DNA from: Oceanospirillum maris DSM 6286
Lineage (GTDB): Bacteria > Pseudomonadota > Gammaproteobacteria > Pseudomonadales > Halomonadaceae
Length of the DNA: 64,000 nucleotides
Direction of reading: 5' to 3'
NCBI RefSeq assembly: GCF_000422865.1
Contig: NZ_AUGW01000012.1
Location: 1-64,000, forward strand
Shown here: positions 1 to 7,149 of the stretch, one piece after another
Layout of the letters: each line of letters begins with the position of its first letter
Position numbering within the stretch: the first letter of the stretch is position 1
Made by a program: the position numbers and the translations under genes
Notes under the pieces: generated by a model
What the model was told of the DNA's origin: nothing
Databases searched by the model: none
What the model saw: the letters and a program-made list of their open reading frames with translations, nothing else

Positions 1-261
1 CGGTTCGAACGAGCCATTACGGTCACGGGGTGTGTCCAGCTCAAACGAGCCAGAGGCTGTTTTAACTGTTTTACGGGAGGTACCGTTTTTACGGTTGGGC
101 TGGTCATCCTGAGCCATATGCTCATCGAGTTCTGCGCCCAAGGCCGCTTCGGTAATCTGTTTAATCAGTGGTGTCAGAAGGCCATCTTTACCATTAAGTC
201 CCTGACCGGACTGAAGAGCCTTAGCGAAGGCCTGAATGTCGATTTCGTATTTATCGGACAT
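1..261 (-). CDS. IS256-family (Mutator) transposase, N-terminal 87 codons
   Basis: Reading the minus strand from the ATG at 261 gives an open frame to the window edge. It has the N-terminal pattern of IS256/Mutator-type DDE transposases: an early segment with GLNGKDGLLTPLIKQ, then EAALGAELDEHM, then NRKNGTSRKTVKT and a run through ELDTPRDRNGSF. These are the conserved pre-catalytic blocks of the family. The DDE catalytic residues lie outside the window. The start codon sits about 60 bp inside the terminal inverted repeat, as expected. The frame looks intact as far as it can be seen. Family assignment is firm; activity cannot be judged. Confidence 0.9.
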   Translation of the reverse strand, partial: MSDKYEIDIQAFAKALQSGQGLNGKDGLLTPLIKQITEAALGAELDEHMAQDDQPNRKNGTSRKTVKTASGSFELDTPRDRNGSFEP

Positions 262-321
262 AATGTGTCACTCCCTGTAGAGGGTTAACTATAGGGGTGA
301 CACAGACTTTTGAACACTACC
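1..321 (-). mobile_element. IS256-family insertion sequence, partial (one end visible)
   Basis: The transposase reads leftward out of the window. The visible end lies at about 321, where the minus strand reads GGTAGTGTTCAAAAGTCTGT before running toward the transposase start. That is the usual look of an IS256-family terminal repeat. The element sits just upstream of a phage antirepressor module, so it has inserted into prophage DNA. The other end and the target duplication are not visible. A degenerate copy of the same end is found at 36502. Confidence 0.8.
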
Positions 322-329
322 ACAAGGAG

Positions 330-378
330 CCTCCATGATGGAGGTTCCTGAATTACCAAAGCAGGAATTCCTGCTTTG
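330..378. repeat. Two palindromes between the IS256 end and the C4 leader
   Basis: The 15-mer CCTCCATGATGGAGG at 330-344 is a palindrome around a central base, and it recurs exactly at 839-853 inside the antirepressor gene. In the frame that reads GASMMEVP here, the same peptide appears in the antirepressor. This suggests the IS landed in or beside a fragment of an antirepressor gene. A perfect 22-bp palindrome centred on GGAATTCC follows at 357-378, with no T-run after it. No gene is visible between the IS and the C4 leader. Confidence 0.6.
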
Positions 379-409
379 CCAAATAGTTACCCTTGACACT
401 CGCCCCACC

Positions 410-435
410 TCAGCCCTATCCTTTGGGCTGAGGCG
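410..435 (+). promoter_or_regulatory. Leader hairpin upstream of the C4-like RNA
   Basis: CCTCAGCCC and GGGCTGAGG form a 9-bp hairpin in this interval. A TTGACA hexamer lies just upstream at about 393, which could be the -35 box of the transcript that carries the C4-like RNA and the antirepressor, but the matching -10 is poor. The second module at 19.0 kb keeps only part of this hairpin (CTGAGGCG and nearby bases). Role unproven. Confidence 0.35.
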
Positions 436-464
436 TCGAAACCTCTTTTCAACAGTCGGTAACT

Positions 465-515
465 CCCAACCCCGTAAGCGTTGGTTTTTTTGTGCCTGAA
501 ATTTGGCACACTCCC
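465..515 (+). repeat. 51-bp leader repeat, copy 1 (antirepressor module 1)
   Basis: This stretch matches 19038-19088 at 48 of 51 positions. It contains GTTGGTTTTTTTGTGCC and an inverted repeat, GTGCC-8 nt-GGCAC. In both places it lies about 30 nt upstream of a C4-like RNA and about 160 nt upstream of an antirepressor start. Strong conservation in non-coding DNA suggests a functional promoter, operator or processing signal. Confidence 0.7.
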
Positions 516-546
516 TAGCCTAGTTGCGCCAGAATTATGCGTTTAG

Positions 547-623
547 GCCGGGAGGGCAGCGAATAAAAGACCCGTAAGGGGAATAAGCTCGCGGTGACTG
601 TTGACCGTTTCGAACCTCCCGGC
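547..623 (+). ncRNA. c4: C4-type antisense RNA, module 1
   Basis: A 9-bp outer stem, GCCGGGAGG (547-555) with CCTCCCGGC (615-623), encloses a core CGAATAA..CCCGTAAGGGGAATAAG. To my knowledge this core is characteristic of the C4 antisense RNA that controls the ant gene of phages P1 and P7. Two antisense boxes lie inside the stem. CTGTTG (598-603) is complementary to CAACAG (658-663), which abuts the Shine-Dalgarno of the downstream antirepressor. TTTCGAA (608-614) is complementary to TTCGAAA (649-655). Pairing would hide the ribosome site. A second module at 19.1 kb has different boxes that pair with its own leader, so complementarity is conserved while sequence changes. Placement upstream on the same strand matches P1. 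Confidence 0.85.
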
Positions 624-672
624 ACCCACGTCGAAATGGGGCGATAACTTCGAAAAACAACAGGAGGCCACT

Positions 673-1578
673 ATGGCTGCTCAAATTAAAACCGTACCTT
701 TCCATGGTCAGGATCTGGCCGTTATTCCTCACGAAGACAAGCTTTTGGTCGCCATCAAACCGATTTGTGAAAACATTGGGGTTTTGTGGGAACCGCAACG
801 TAAGCGTATTCAGCGTAATGAAGTGCTTTCAGAGGGTGCCTCCATGATGGAGGTACCTTCAAAAGGTGGATATCAGGAAACCGTATGTCTACCGTTGGAG
901 TTGCTCAATGGCTGGCTGTTCGGTATCGATACCAGTCGTATCAAAAATCCTGAAGTTAAAGCCCGTGTTACTGAATACCAGCGTGAGTGCTATCAGGCGC
1001 TGTTCAATTACTGGACACAGGGTGAGGCGGTGAATCCCCGTAAACGCAAGAAGACTCAACAGCCGCCAAAGTTGGGCTGCCTGACCAAAGAGCAGCAAAC
1101 CGGCATTAAAGAGATGGTTCACTATCGGGTAGATGCTTTACCGCAGGAAAAACGGGCAAAAGCGGCGATCACTTGCTGGTCAGCGTTAAAGAGTAAGTTT
1201 GGCTGCTCTTACAAAGAGATTGCCACTGAACACTATACCGAAGCCGTTTCACTGGTAGCACGGCTACCGCTGGAAGGGGATTATCTGCCTGCTAGCGAAT
1301 CAAAACCAAAGCCAACCCCGCAAGCAGTGTTTAAGGCGAAACGTACCCCGTCAGACTTTGACCGCCGTCATGGCCTGCTGTCACCGGAGCAGATGTTTGA
1401 TTGTGGTTGGCGGGTTGATTTGCTCTGGGCGGTTAAGTGGCTTAAAGAGCATGAAGGCCAGACCGTTAAGTTGGAGTCGGGTCTTACCGACCAGTTGACG
1501 TTGGAGCTGAACTCGATCCTGCACTGGTATGAAAGCTACCGGAATAAACTGATGGATATTCGTCGTTTGGCTGTGTAG
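673..1578 (+). CDS. Phage antirepressor, P22_AR_N-type N-terminus (module 1)
   Basis: A 301-aa protein. The start at 673 is chosen because AGGAGG lies 5 nt upstream, it is the site targeted by the C4 boxes, and the neighbouring antirepressor at 19246 starts with the same MAAQ residues; a TTG at 601 would lie inside the RNA. The N-terminal ~120 residues (GASMMEVPSKGGYQ, then LNGWLFGID, then VKARVTEYQRECYQ) are typical of the phage antirepressor N-terminal domain. Such proteins inactivate prophage repressors and trigger induction. The last ~75 residues are nearly identical to those of the antirepressor at 19246, although the N-terminal halves differ. A Rho-independent terminator follows, so the module is self-contained between the IS and the capsid gene. 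Confidence 0.85.
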   Translation: MAAQIKTVPFHGQDLAVIPHEDKLLVAIKPICENIGVLWEPQRKRIQRNEVLSEGASMMEVPSKGGYQETVCLPLELLNGWLFGIDTSRIKNPEVKARVTEYQRECYQALFNYWTQGEAVNPRKRKKTQQPPKLGCLTKEQQTGIKEMVHYRVDALPQEKRAKAAITCWSALKSKFGCSYKEIATEHYTEAVSLVARLPLEGDYLPASESKPKPTPQAVFKAKRTPSDFDRRHGLLSPEQMFDCGWRVDLLWAVKWLKEHEGQTVKLESGLTDQLTLELNSILHWYESYRNKLMDIRRLAV

Positions 1579-1596
1579 CTGAAATAATGATGTAAA

Positions 1597-1617
1597 CCCG
1601 CTCCGGCGGGTTTTTTT
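1597..1617 (+). terminator. Rho-independent terminator after antirepressor 1
   Basis: CCCGC-TCCG-GCGGG followed by seven T. The same hairpin and tail recur at 24476, just before the portal gene. In both places the hairpin separates an inserted gene or cassette from the next structural gene. Confidence 0.85.
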
Positions 1618-1645
1618 ATGTCTTCAAAAAAGTAAGGGGGTAGGT

Positions 1646-3859
1646 ATGAATCAACCGTTTATGCGGCCTTTGGCCTCTGCGGTACAGCGTAATCCTGCGG
1701 TTTTAGCTGAGGCTGCTGCGGTGATGGACCTTAAAACCACTGAGGGTGGCCGTAGTTGGTATCAGTTCACAGCGCAGGCCGCTGCTAATTCAAACGTGGC
1801 AGATCTGCTGATTGTTGGGGATATCGGTGGTTGGGGTATCAGTGCCCAGCAGTTTGCCCGTGATCTGGTAGAGAACGCCAAAAACGTGAGCACGATCCGG
1901 GTGCTGCTGCACTCGCTGGGTGGCGACATTATGGAAGGCCTTGCCATCTATAACATGCTGCTTAAGCACTCGGCTCGGGTTGAGATCTATATCGCGGGTA
2001 TTGCGGCTTCTATGGGGTCGGTTATCGCGATGGCGGGGGATGTGGTCTATATCCCGGAAAACGGCTGGATGATGGTGCATAAGCCGTGGGGCGGTCAGTT
2101 GGGTGATGCCAACGATATGCGTCGTTATGCGGATCTGCTGGATCAGTGGGAGGCTGGCCTTATGTTGGCCTATGAGAAGAAAACCGGCAAAAGTCGGGAT
2201 GAGTTAACGCCGTTGTTAACGGATGAAACCTGGATGATGGGGCAGGCAGCGGTAGATGCTGGTTTTGCTGATCAATTAACCGAGGCGGTCGAAATGAGCG
2301 CCCATGCAAATAACAGAGCGTTGGATTTTATGAGTATTCCAGAACAAGTTAAGCCTTTGATTGACCCGCGTGCTCAGGGTAGCGCGCCACCTAAGCCATC
2401 CGGTGATGCGGGTGGTAAGCCTGCTTCAGATCCGGCTCCGCAGCCTGTTCCTTCTGGTGAGGGTGCGGCTCCTGCGACACCACCTCAGCCCGCTCCGGCA
2501 CAACCTGATCCTCAGGCTGGCTTTGCTCAGTGGCAGCAGCTTGAGCAATCCCGCCGTGATGAGATTAACCTGGTGTTTACCGGCTTTAGTGCCCATGCAG
2601 AGCTGCAGCGTCAGTGTCTGGATGATATGGCGTGCACGGCTCAGGCGGCTAAAGATCGTTTGCTGGCGGCACTTAATCCTGTCCCGCAAGGCGGTTCAGG
2701 TCAGGGGGCGGGCCAACAGGGTATTAACCCGAACCCTGCACCTGCCGGTGTCGGCTCTATGGCGCATATTCATGCGGGTAATGGTGATTTTGTCCGTCAG
2801 GGCCTGGCAAATGCGCTGGCGTCCCGTGCCGGTATTGAGCCACTGGAAAAGGATAACAGCTATCGCGGTATGGCGCTGATTGAGATGGCGCGTATGGCGC
2901 TGTCTGAAAAAGGCATCTCTGCCTACGGTATGGACCGTATGGAGATGATCGGCATGGCGTTTACCCATTCCAGTTCTGATTTCGGCAATATCATGATGGA
3001 TGTGGCCCATAAGGCCCTGCTGACGGGTGTTGAGGCTGCGGCAGAGACTTTCCAGCTGTGGACTAAGAAGGGTTCGCTGTCTGACTTTAAGATTAGTAAC
3101 CGTGTGGCGCTGGATAGTTTCCCGACCTTGGATGAAATCCCGGATGGCGGTAAGTATCAGCAAGCCACCATTAATGATCGCTCTGAGCAGATCAAGCTGG
3201 CCACCTATGGTAAGGGCTTTGGTATCAGTCGTCAGACCATTATCAATGATGATCTGGGTGCCTTTACTGAGATCCCGTCTTTAATGGGCCGTGCGGCCAT
3301 GCGTACCATCGGTAATCTGGTTTATGCGTTGCTGATGTCGAACCCTAAGATGAAGGATGGCAAACCCCTGTTCCATGCAGATCACGGAAACTTAGGCGAT
3401 GCTTCTGCGCTTTCTATGGCGGCGCTGGATGCGGCGGATGTGGCTATGGCGATGCATGAAGACAGCGCCGAAACGCCTTTGAATATCGAGCCGAAATTCC
3501 TGATTACCGGACGTACTAATAAGGCGCGGGCTAACACCCTGATGACCGCTCAGTATGATCCTGATGAACAGGGTTCTACAGCACCGAACACAGCACAGGG
3601 TATGTGTCAGGTAATTACGGATGCCCGTATCGATAAAGCGGCGAAAAAAGCCAATGCTCAGGTGCCTTGGTTCCTGGCAGCAGATGCGGCACAAGGTACG
3701 ATTGAAGTCGCTTATCTGGATGGTAATGAGCAGCCGTACCTTGAGCAGAAAGAAAACTGGTCAGTGGATGGTACCCAGTTCAAAGTGCGCCATGATGCAG
3801 GCGTTGCAGCGCTGTCTCACCGTACCCTGTACAAAAATCCGGGCGCAGCCCCTGCGTAA
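1646..3859 (+). CDS. ClpP-like prohead protease / major capsid fusion protein
   Basis: A 737-aa fusion. The first ~220 residues are a ClpP/SppA-like serine protease: the GIAASMGSVIAMAG block at about residue 117-130 carries the nucleophile Ser, MMVHKPWG at about 141-148 the catalytic His, and a DQWEAG helix follows. A Pro/Ala/Gln-rich linker at about 240-300 and a scaffold-like helical stretch lead into a capsid domain from about residue 390. That domain includes FTHSSSDFGN, YGKGFGISRQTIINDD and MSNPKMKDGKPLFHADHGN, typical of HK97-like capsids of this class. The polyprotein is expected to cleave its own scaffold and release the capsid subunit during prohead maturation. ATG with GGGGGTAGG upstream. 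It opens the late head-tail operon; no portal gene precedes it here. Confidence 0.93.
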   Translation: MNQPFMRPLASAVQRNPAVLAEAAAVMDLKTTEGGRSWYQFTAQAAANSNVADLLIVGDIGGWGISAQQFARDLVENAKNVSTIRVLLHSLGGDIMEGLAIYNMLLKHSARVEIYIAGIAASMGSVIAMAGDVVYIPENGWMMVHKPWGGQLGDANDMRRYADLLDQWEAGLMLAYEKKTGKSRDELTPLLTDETWMMGQAAVDAGFADQLTEAVEMSAHANNRALDFMSIPEQVKPLIDPRAQGSAPPKPSGDAGGKPASDPAPQPVPSGEGAAPATPPQPAPAQPDPQAGFAQWQQLEQSRRDEINLVFTGFSAHAELQRQCLDDMACTAQAAKDRLLAALNPVPQGGSGQGAGQQGINPNPAPAGVGSMAHIHAGNGDFVRQGLANALASRAGIEPLEKDNSYRGMALIEMARMALSEKGISAYGMDRMEMIGMAFTHSSSDFGNIMMDVAHKALLTGVEAAAETFQLWTKKGSLSDFKISNRVALDSFPTLDEIPDGGKYQQATINDRSEQIKLATYGKGFGISRQTIINDDLGAFTEIPSLMGRAAMRTIGNLVYALLMSNPKMKDGKPLFHADHGNLGDASALSMAALDAADVAMAMHEDSAETPLNIEPKFLITGRTNKARANTLMTAQYDPDEQGSTAPNTAQGMCQVITDARIDKAAKKANAQVPWFLAADAAQGTIEVAYLDGNEQPYLEQKENWSVDGTQFKVRHDAGVAALSHRTLYKNPGAAPA

Positions 3860-3962
3860 TCCTTCCTGGTTGATCTGATCTCTTTTTAGTTTTCCCTTTT
3901 TTAATTGAAGCGCACACGGCTATCGCGGTGGGCTTTGCCGTGGGCGCAATTTGGGTGGTGGT

Positions 3963-4313
3963 ATGAAAAATTACAAATCAGAAGAATCCGGCGTTGTTAA
4001 TTTCACAGCTCCGGCCGGTGGTGTGATGGGTGGTTCGCCTGAGTTGATCGGTGATCTGCTGATTGTTCCTCATCATGATGCGGCAGAGGGTGAGCTGGCA
4101 TCCGGTATGTATCGCGGTGAGTTTGAGCTGGCTAAAGCAGCGGCTGACGCACCGGGGCAGTTTGAAGCGGCTTACTGGAATGACGGGGCCAGTGAGATCA
4201 CAACAGCCGCCGATGATGGTGGTGAGCCTAATAAGCCAGTGGGTTTCTTTACATATCCGGCTATTGATGGCGATACAACCGCCTGCGTCATGCTCACTGG
4301 GCAGATTGGCTAA
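3963..4313 (+). CDS. Head decoration / capsid cement protein (DUF2190)
   Basis: A 116-aa protein starting MKNYKSEESGVVNFTAP, with internal IGDLLIVPHHDAAEGELA and a C-terminal VMLTGQIG. This is the small all-beta layout of DUF2190 capsid cement proteins, which bind the outside of the expanded capsid. I chose the ATG at 3963 rather than the upstream TTG because GGTGGT lies at ribosome-site distance and homologues start near MKNY. The stop overlaps the next start (TAATG), so the two genes are translationally coupled. Position right after the capsid gene supports the call. Confidence 0.85.
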   Translation: MKNYKSEESGVVNFTAPAGGVMGGSPELIGDLLIVPHHDAAEGELASGMYRGEFELAKAAADAPGQFEAAYWNDGASEITTAADDGGEPNKPVGFFTYPAIDGDTTACVMLTGQIG

Positions 4314-4636
4314 TGGTGGGCTTTAATGATGCTTGGGCTGAGTGTGAGCACGGGTTAATGAATGCGTTTGGTGAATCTGCTGTGTTCTGGACACCGGGAC
4401 TGGATGCCTCAACAGATCCACCATCAGGTGAGTGTCTGGCGGATTTGATCGAGAACTATCAGGCGATGGACGGCGAGGGCTATCCCCGAGTGCTTACCGT
4501 GATTGATCTGCCTGATTTGCTGATGGCGGGCGTTAAGCCTGAACGTGATCTGCGGGTAAAAGTCTCCGGTCGTGTTTATCGGCTGCTGCAGCTTGTTAAG
4601 CGGGATCGGGGCTTAGAAAGTTGGGAGGTGGTGTGA
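4313..4636 (+). CDS. Head-tail attachment / connector protein (gpFII-like)
   Basis: A 107-aa protein: MVGFNDAWAECEHGLMNAFG at the N-terminus, then a beta-rich half with ERDLRVKVSGRVYRLLQL. Size, position between the decoration protein and the minor tail protein, and the beta-barrel-like C-terminus fit the phage head-tail attachment family (lambda FII type), which closes the head and presents the surface for the tail. Both ends overlap their neighbours by 1-2 bases, the tight coupling usual for morphogenesis genes. Family assignment rests on pattern and synteny. Confidence 0.7.
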   Translation: MVGFNDAWAECEHGLMNAFGESAVFWTPGLDASTDPPSGECLADLIENYQAMDGEGYPRVLTVIDLPDLLMAGVKPERDLRVKVSGRVYRLLQLVKRDRGLESWEVV

Positions 4637-5223
4637 TGTCGATAAGTTTGCGTTATTCAAGTTTGCAGGCACTTAGTCAGGCTTATGACCCTGAAATGGT
4701 AGAAAAAGCCTTTCAGGCCGCGTTGTCCCGTACCACATCAAAAGCAGCCACCTTAATCAGCAAAGATGTGCGCAAGGTTTTTGCGGTTAAAGCAGGTGAT
4801 ATTCGTGGGGCTTTGCAGATCAAGCGGGCGCGGCGGGATCGGCATCGGGTTTTGCTTTATGCCGGTGGTCATCTGCCGATGGAAAAATTTAAGCCATCAA
4901 GCCGCATCATTAAAACCACTATCAATAATCATCCGGTTAACGGTAGCTATCGGGCCAGACGTCAGCGGGTGACTGCACGGGTTCGAAAAGACAAAGGGCG
5001 TCAGGTTCTTAAAGGGGCGTGGATCGCCAAAGGGCAGGTTATGCGCCGGTCTGATCAGGCAGACAACAAGAGTGACCCTTGGGTTCAGTATGGGCCAGCG
5101 ATTGCCCAGATGGTGGATAATCCTAAGTTGCTGGATCGGGTGCAGGACTTTGTTCGTGAAGATCTGCCGAACCAGTTTATCAACCGTATGGAAAATGAAA
5201 TCTGGAAGGCGGCCAATAGATGA
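4636..5223 (+). CDS. Minor tail protein Z-like
   Basis: A 195-aa basic protein, with ATG at 4636 overlapping the TGA of the previous gene; the upstream in-frame GTG/TTG would extend into that gene. The pattern AFQAALSRTTSKAATLISKDV near the N-terminus, a central Arg-rich YRARRQRVTARVRKDKGRQ, and the C-terminal MENEIWKAA match the lambda gpZ/minor tail Z family. These proteins join the tail to the head-completion complex. It overlaps the following gene by 4 bp (ATGA). Confidence 0.8.
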   Translation: MSISLRYSSLQALSQAYDPEMVEKAFQAALSRTTSKAATLISKDVRKVFAVKAGDIRGALQIKRARRDRHRVLLYAGGHLPMEKFKPSSRIIKTTINNHPVNGSYRARRQRVTARVRKDKGRQVLKGAWIAKGQVMRRSDQADNKSDPWVQYGPAIAQMVDNPKLLDRVQDFVREDLPNQFINRMENEIWKAANR

Positions 5224-5618
5224 TTGATCGATCAAATGAGTTAATCGGCATGATTGAGTCGCAATGCCCTGCTTTTGTCACCGTTGATTGTCCTTGGTTT
5301 ATGGACGCTCTGGATGAGCTGGACAAAGAGCTGCCAGCAGCACTGGTCTGGTTGTCTGGTGATGGGGCTGTTGCTGATGAGCCTGCCTCATTGGTAACAA
5401 CCCAGCAGGTGATGCAAACCTATGGGGTTTGGGTCATAGCCTCTAGGAATCACCTCGATCAATCTCGAACAGAGTTGCGAAAGACGCTGTTGGGATGGGT
5501 TCCGGATGAAATGTCTGGGGACGTTCGCTATGTGAAAGGTGGGGCAGAGAACATCTCTGGAGACATTGTTTGGTGGCGTGAGTATTGGGCGCTACCAGTT
5601 TGGATTCGTCAGGGTTAG
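5220..5618 (+). CDS. Tail terminator / completion protein (gpU-like)
   Basis: A 132-aa protein, beta-alpha-beta in appearance (TYGVWVIASRNHLDQSRTEL, then WWREYWALPVWIRQG at the C-terminus). It sits between the Z-like protein and the tail-tube gene, where long-tailed phages place the tail terminator. Terminators cap the growing tube and set up head joining. Sequence similarity to a named family is weak by eye, so the call leans on order and size. Its ATG overlaps the stop of the Z-like gene by 4 bp. Confidence 0.65.
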   Translation: MIDRSNELIGMIESQCPAFVTVDCPWFMDALDELDKELPAALVWLSGDGAVADEPASLVTTQQVMQTYGVWVIASRNHLDQSRTELRKTLLGWVPDEMSGDVRYVKGGAENISGDIVWWREYWALPVWIRQG

Positions 5619-5637
5619 GTAAAAATAAGAGGTATTT

Positions 5638-5775
5638 ATGGCCAACAAAGGTGGTCAGTACGTGATGTCGAGCGGTAAGCGCATCCCCCGTGCTGAATTT
5701 GAAAAGATCGAAAAGCCGCAGCCAAAAAAAGCTGCTGCTAAAACAGAATCGGAGGTAAACGATGCTGTTAGCTAA
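5638..5775 (+). CDS. 45-aa phage protein, unknown
   Basis: A short frame starting MANKGGQYVMSSGKRIPRAE, followed by a Lys/Ala-rich tail (KPQPKKAAAKTESEV). AAGAGG lies 7 nt upstream of the ATG. The last 14 bases overlap the start of the tail-tube gene, so it is probably translated and coupled to it. Similar tiny basic proteins are common just before tail-tube genes. No function can be read from the sequence. Confidence 0.6.
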   Translation: MANKGGQYVMSSGKRIPRAEFEKIEKPQPKKAAAKTESEVNDAVS

Positions 5776-6697
5776 AAAGAAAATTCTGTTGGCGAAGATT
5801 CAGCCGGATCTTGATGTTGATCCGGTACCGGATGGCGGTAACGCGGTTGTCACTAAAAATCTGACCGTGTCGCCTTACGAGGGTAATACGGTTCAGCGTG
5901 ATATTGACCGTGATGCCCTAGGCAATGATATTGAATTTAATACCGCGCCCTATGTAAAAGTGACGTTCAGTGTTGAGTTAGCCGCCTCCGGTGTTGCGGG
6001 TACAGCACCTGGCTGGGGGGCGATCATTCGCGCCTGCGGCTTTTCGGAAACGGTTGCACCGGATACGGATGTAGTCTATCAGCCGGTGTCTGAGGGTTTC
6101 GAGGCTGTAGCCCTGTATATCCCCCATAACGGTCAGCTGCACAAAGCAACCGCTGCCCGTGGCACGGTTAAATTTGGTCTGAGTTCTGGCGGTATGCCGG
6201 AGATGAGCTTTGAGTTTACGGCTAAGTGGCATCAGCCCGTGGTAGCTCCTGCGCCCACTGGTCTGGATACCAGCGCCTTTGTTACGCCGCTGCCGGTTAA
6301 CTCGGTCAATACAGCGCTTGAAATTGCGGGTTACGCTGCCAATGCGGAGAGTGTTGATATTGATATCGCTAACTCCGTGGTATTCCGTGATGTGATTAAC
6401 TCGCAGCAGGTGCTGATTACCGATCGTGCCCCAGCAGGTTCCATGACCATTGAAGCCCCGGAGTTGGCGACTAAAGATTTCTTTGCGGCGTCGGCCAGCC
6501 ACAGTGGTGTCACGTTGCATCCGTTGAGCGTAACCCACGGCAAAACGCCGGGGCAGATCGTGGAATTGTCGGCACCTAAAGTGCAGCTCTCCGGTATTAG
6601 CATGGGGGATTCCGACGGTATTCTCACGTACAGCATGAATACGCGCCTGATTCCATCCGATGCGGGTGATGATGAGTTTGTGCTAACCCTGAAGTAG
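5762..6697 (+). CDS. Major tail tube protein
   Basis: A 311-aa, almost entirely beta-rich protein with no membrane segment. N-terminal VSPYEGNTVQRDIDRDALG and YVKVTFSVELAASG, then a second half from about residue 180 (LEIAGYAANAESVDIDIANS). The two-part layout fits a tube domain followed by an extra domain on the outside of the tube. It lies directly upstream of the tail-assembly chaperone pair, the invariant place of the major tail protein in siphophages. A strong terminator follows 18 bp after the stop, as often seen after highly expressed tube genes. Confidence 0.82.
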   Translation: MLLAKKKILLAKIQPDLDVDPVPDGGNAVVTKNLTVSPYEGNTVQRDIDRDALGNDIEFNTAPYVKVTFSVELAASGVAGTAPGWGAIIRACGFSETVAPDTDVVYQPVSEGFEAVALYIPHNGQLHKATAARGTVKFGLSSGGMPEMSFEFTAKWHQPVVAPAPTGLDTSAFVTPLPVNSVNTALEIAGYAANAESVDIDIANSVVFRDVINSQQVLITDRAPAGSMTIEAPELATKDFFAASASHSGVTLHPLSVTHGKTPGQIVELSAPKVQLSGISMGDSDGILTYSMNTRLIPSDAGDDEFVLTLK

Positions 6698-6714
6698 TCT
6701 GTACCCGTTTTATA

Positions 6715-6737
6715 GCCCGCCCCGTGCGGGCTTTTTT
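6715..6737 (+). terminator. Terminator after the tail-tube gene
   Basis: GCCCGC-5 nt-GCGGGC followed by six T and then GTGCCTG. An identical hairpin and tail lies at 7499-7521, after the tail chaperones. Confidence 0.88.
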
Positions 6738-6786
6738 GTGCCTGTTTTTTGTACTGATTCTATTTTTTGCATTATTGGAGCGCGTT

Positions 6787-7149
6787 ATGTCCTTTGTATT
6801 AGCCCCTAAAGAAATTGTTAAAACGGTTGTTAAAGCGGTGGAGCCGCTGGATTTCGGCAAGAAGCAAACTCACACCCTAGAAGTGCATTGGAAGGTGCTC
6901 TCGGTTGCAGAAATCCGCGACTATCAGGAGCGTCTAAAAGATGGCGGGACTACGGATGAAGAGCTGATTCAGGAGCTGGTGGTTGATATCCCAGGCGTGA
7001 AAGATCCCTCCGGTGCCGAGATCCCGTTCGGCAAGGATCTGGTGCATCAGCTAATGAATGTCGAATATGTGCGTAAAGCCTTTACTGAAGAGCTGACCAA
7101 TATGCTATTTGGCAAAGACTTTATGAAGCGGGTGCGCGAAAAAAACTAA
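6787..7149 (+). CDS. Tail assembly chaperone, short form (gpG-like)
   Basis: A 120-aa protein. The ATG at 6787 is preceded by GGAG, and the product starts MSFVLAPKEIVKTVVKAVEP; an upstream in-frame start would lie in the terminator. It is the in-frame product of an overlapping pair between the tail-tube and tape-measure genes, as in lambda G/GT. The 0-frame ends ...GAA AAA AAC TAA, and the last codons contain the slippery heptamer A AAA AAC. The short form is expected to be the major product. It coats the tape measure during tail assembly and is absent from the virion. Confidence 0.88.
   Translation: MSFVLAPKEIVKTVVKAVEPLDFGKKQTHTLEVHWKVLSVAEIRDYQERLKDGGTTDEELIQELVVDIPGVKDPSGAEIPFGKDLVHQLMNVEYVRKAFTEELTNMLFGKDFMKRVREKN
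7140..7146 (+). promoter_or_regulatory. Programmed -1 ribosomal frameshift site (A AAA AAC)
   Basis: The heptamer A AAA AAC is in the correct phase relative to the chaperone frame (GAA AAA AAC TAA) and directly precedes its stop. A -1 slip continues into an open frame that stays open to 7499 and carries the expected downstream domain. X XXY YYZ heptamers of this type are classical -1 frameshift signals. Confidence 0.88.

Noticed and set aside
601-672. TTG start extending antirepressor 1 upstream
   Set aside because: It lies inside the C4-like RNA, has no ribosome site, and the ATG at 673 has AGGAGG and matches the start of the sister gene.
5978-6538. 186-aa antisense frame across the tail-tube gene
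   Set aside because: Shadow of the tail-tube codons; many Arg/His/Thr residues and no start signals.
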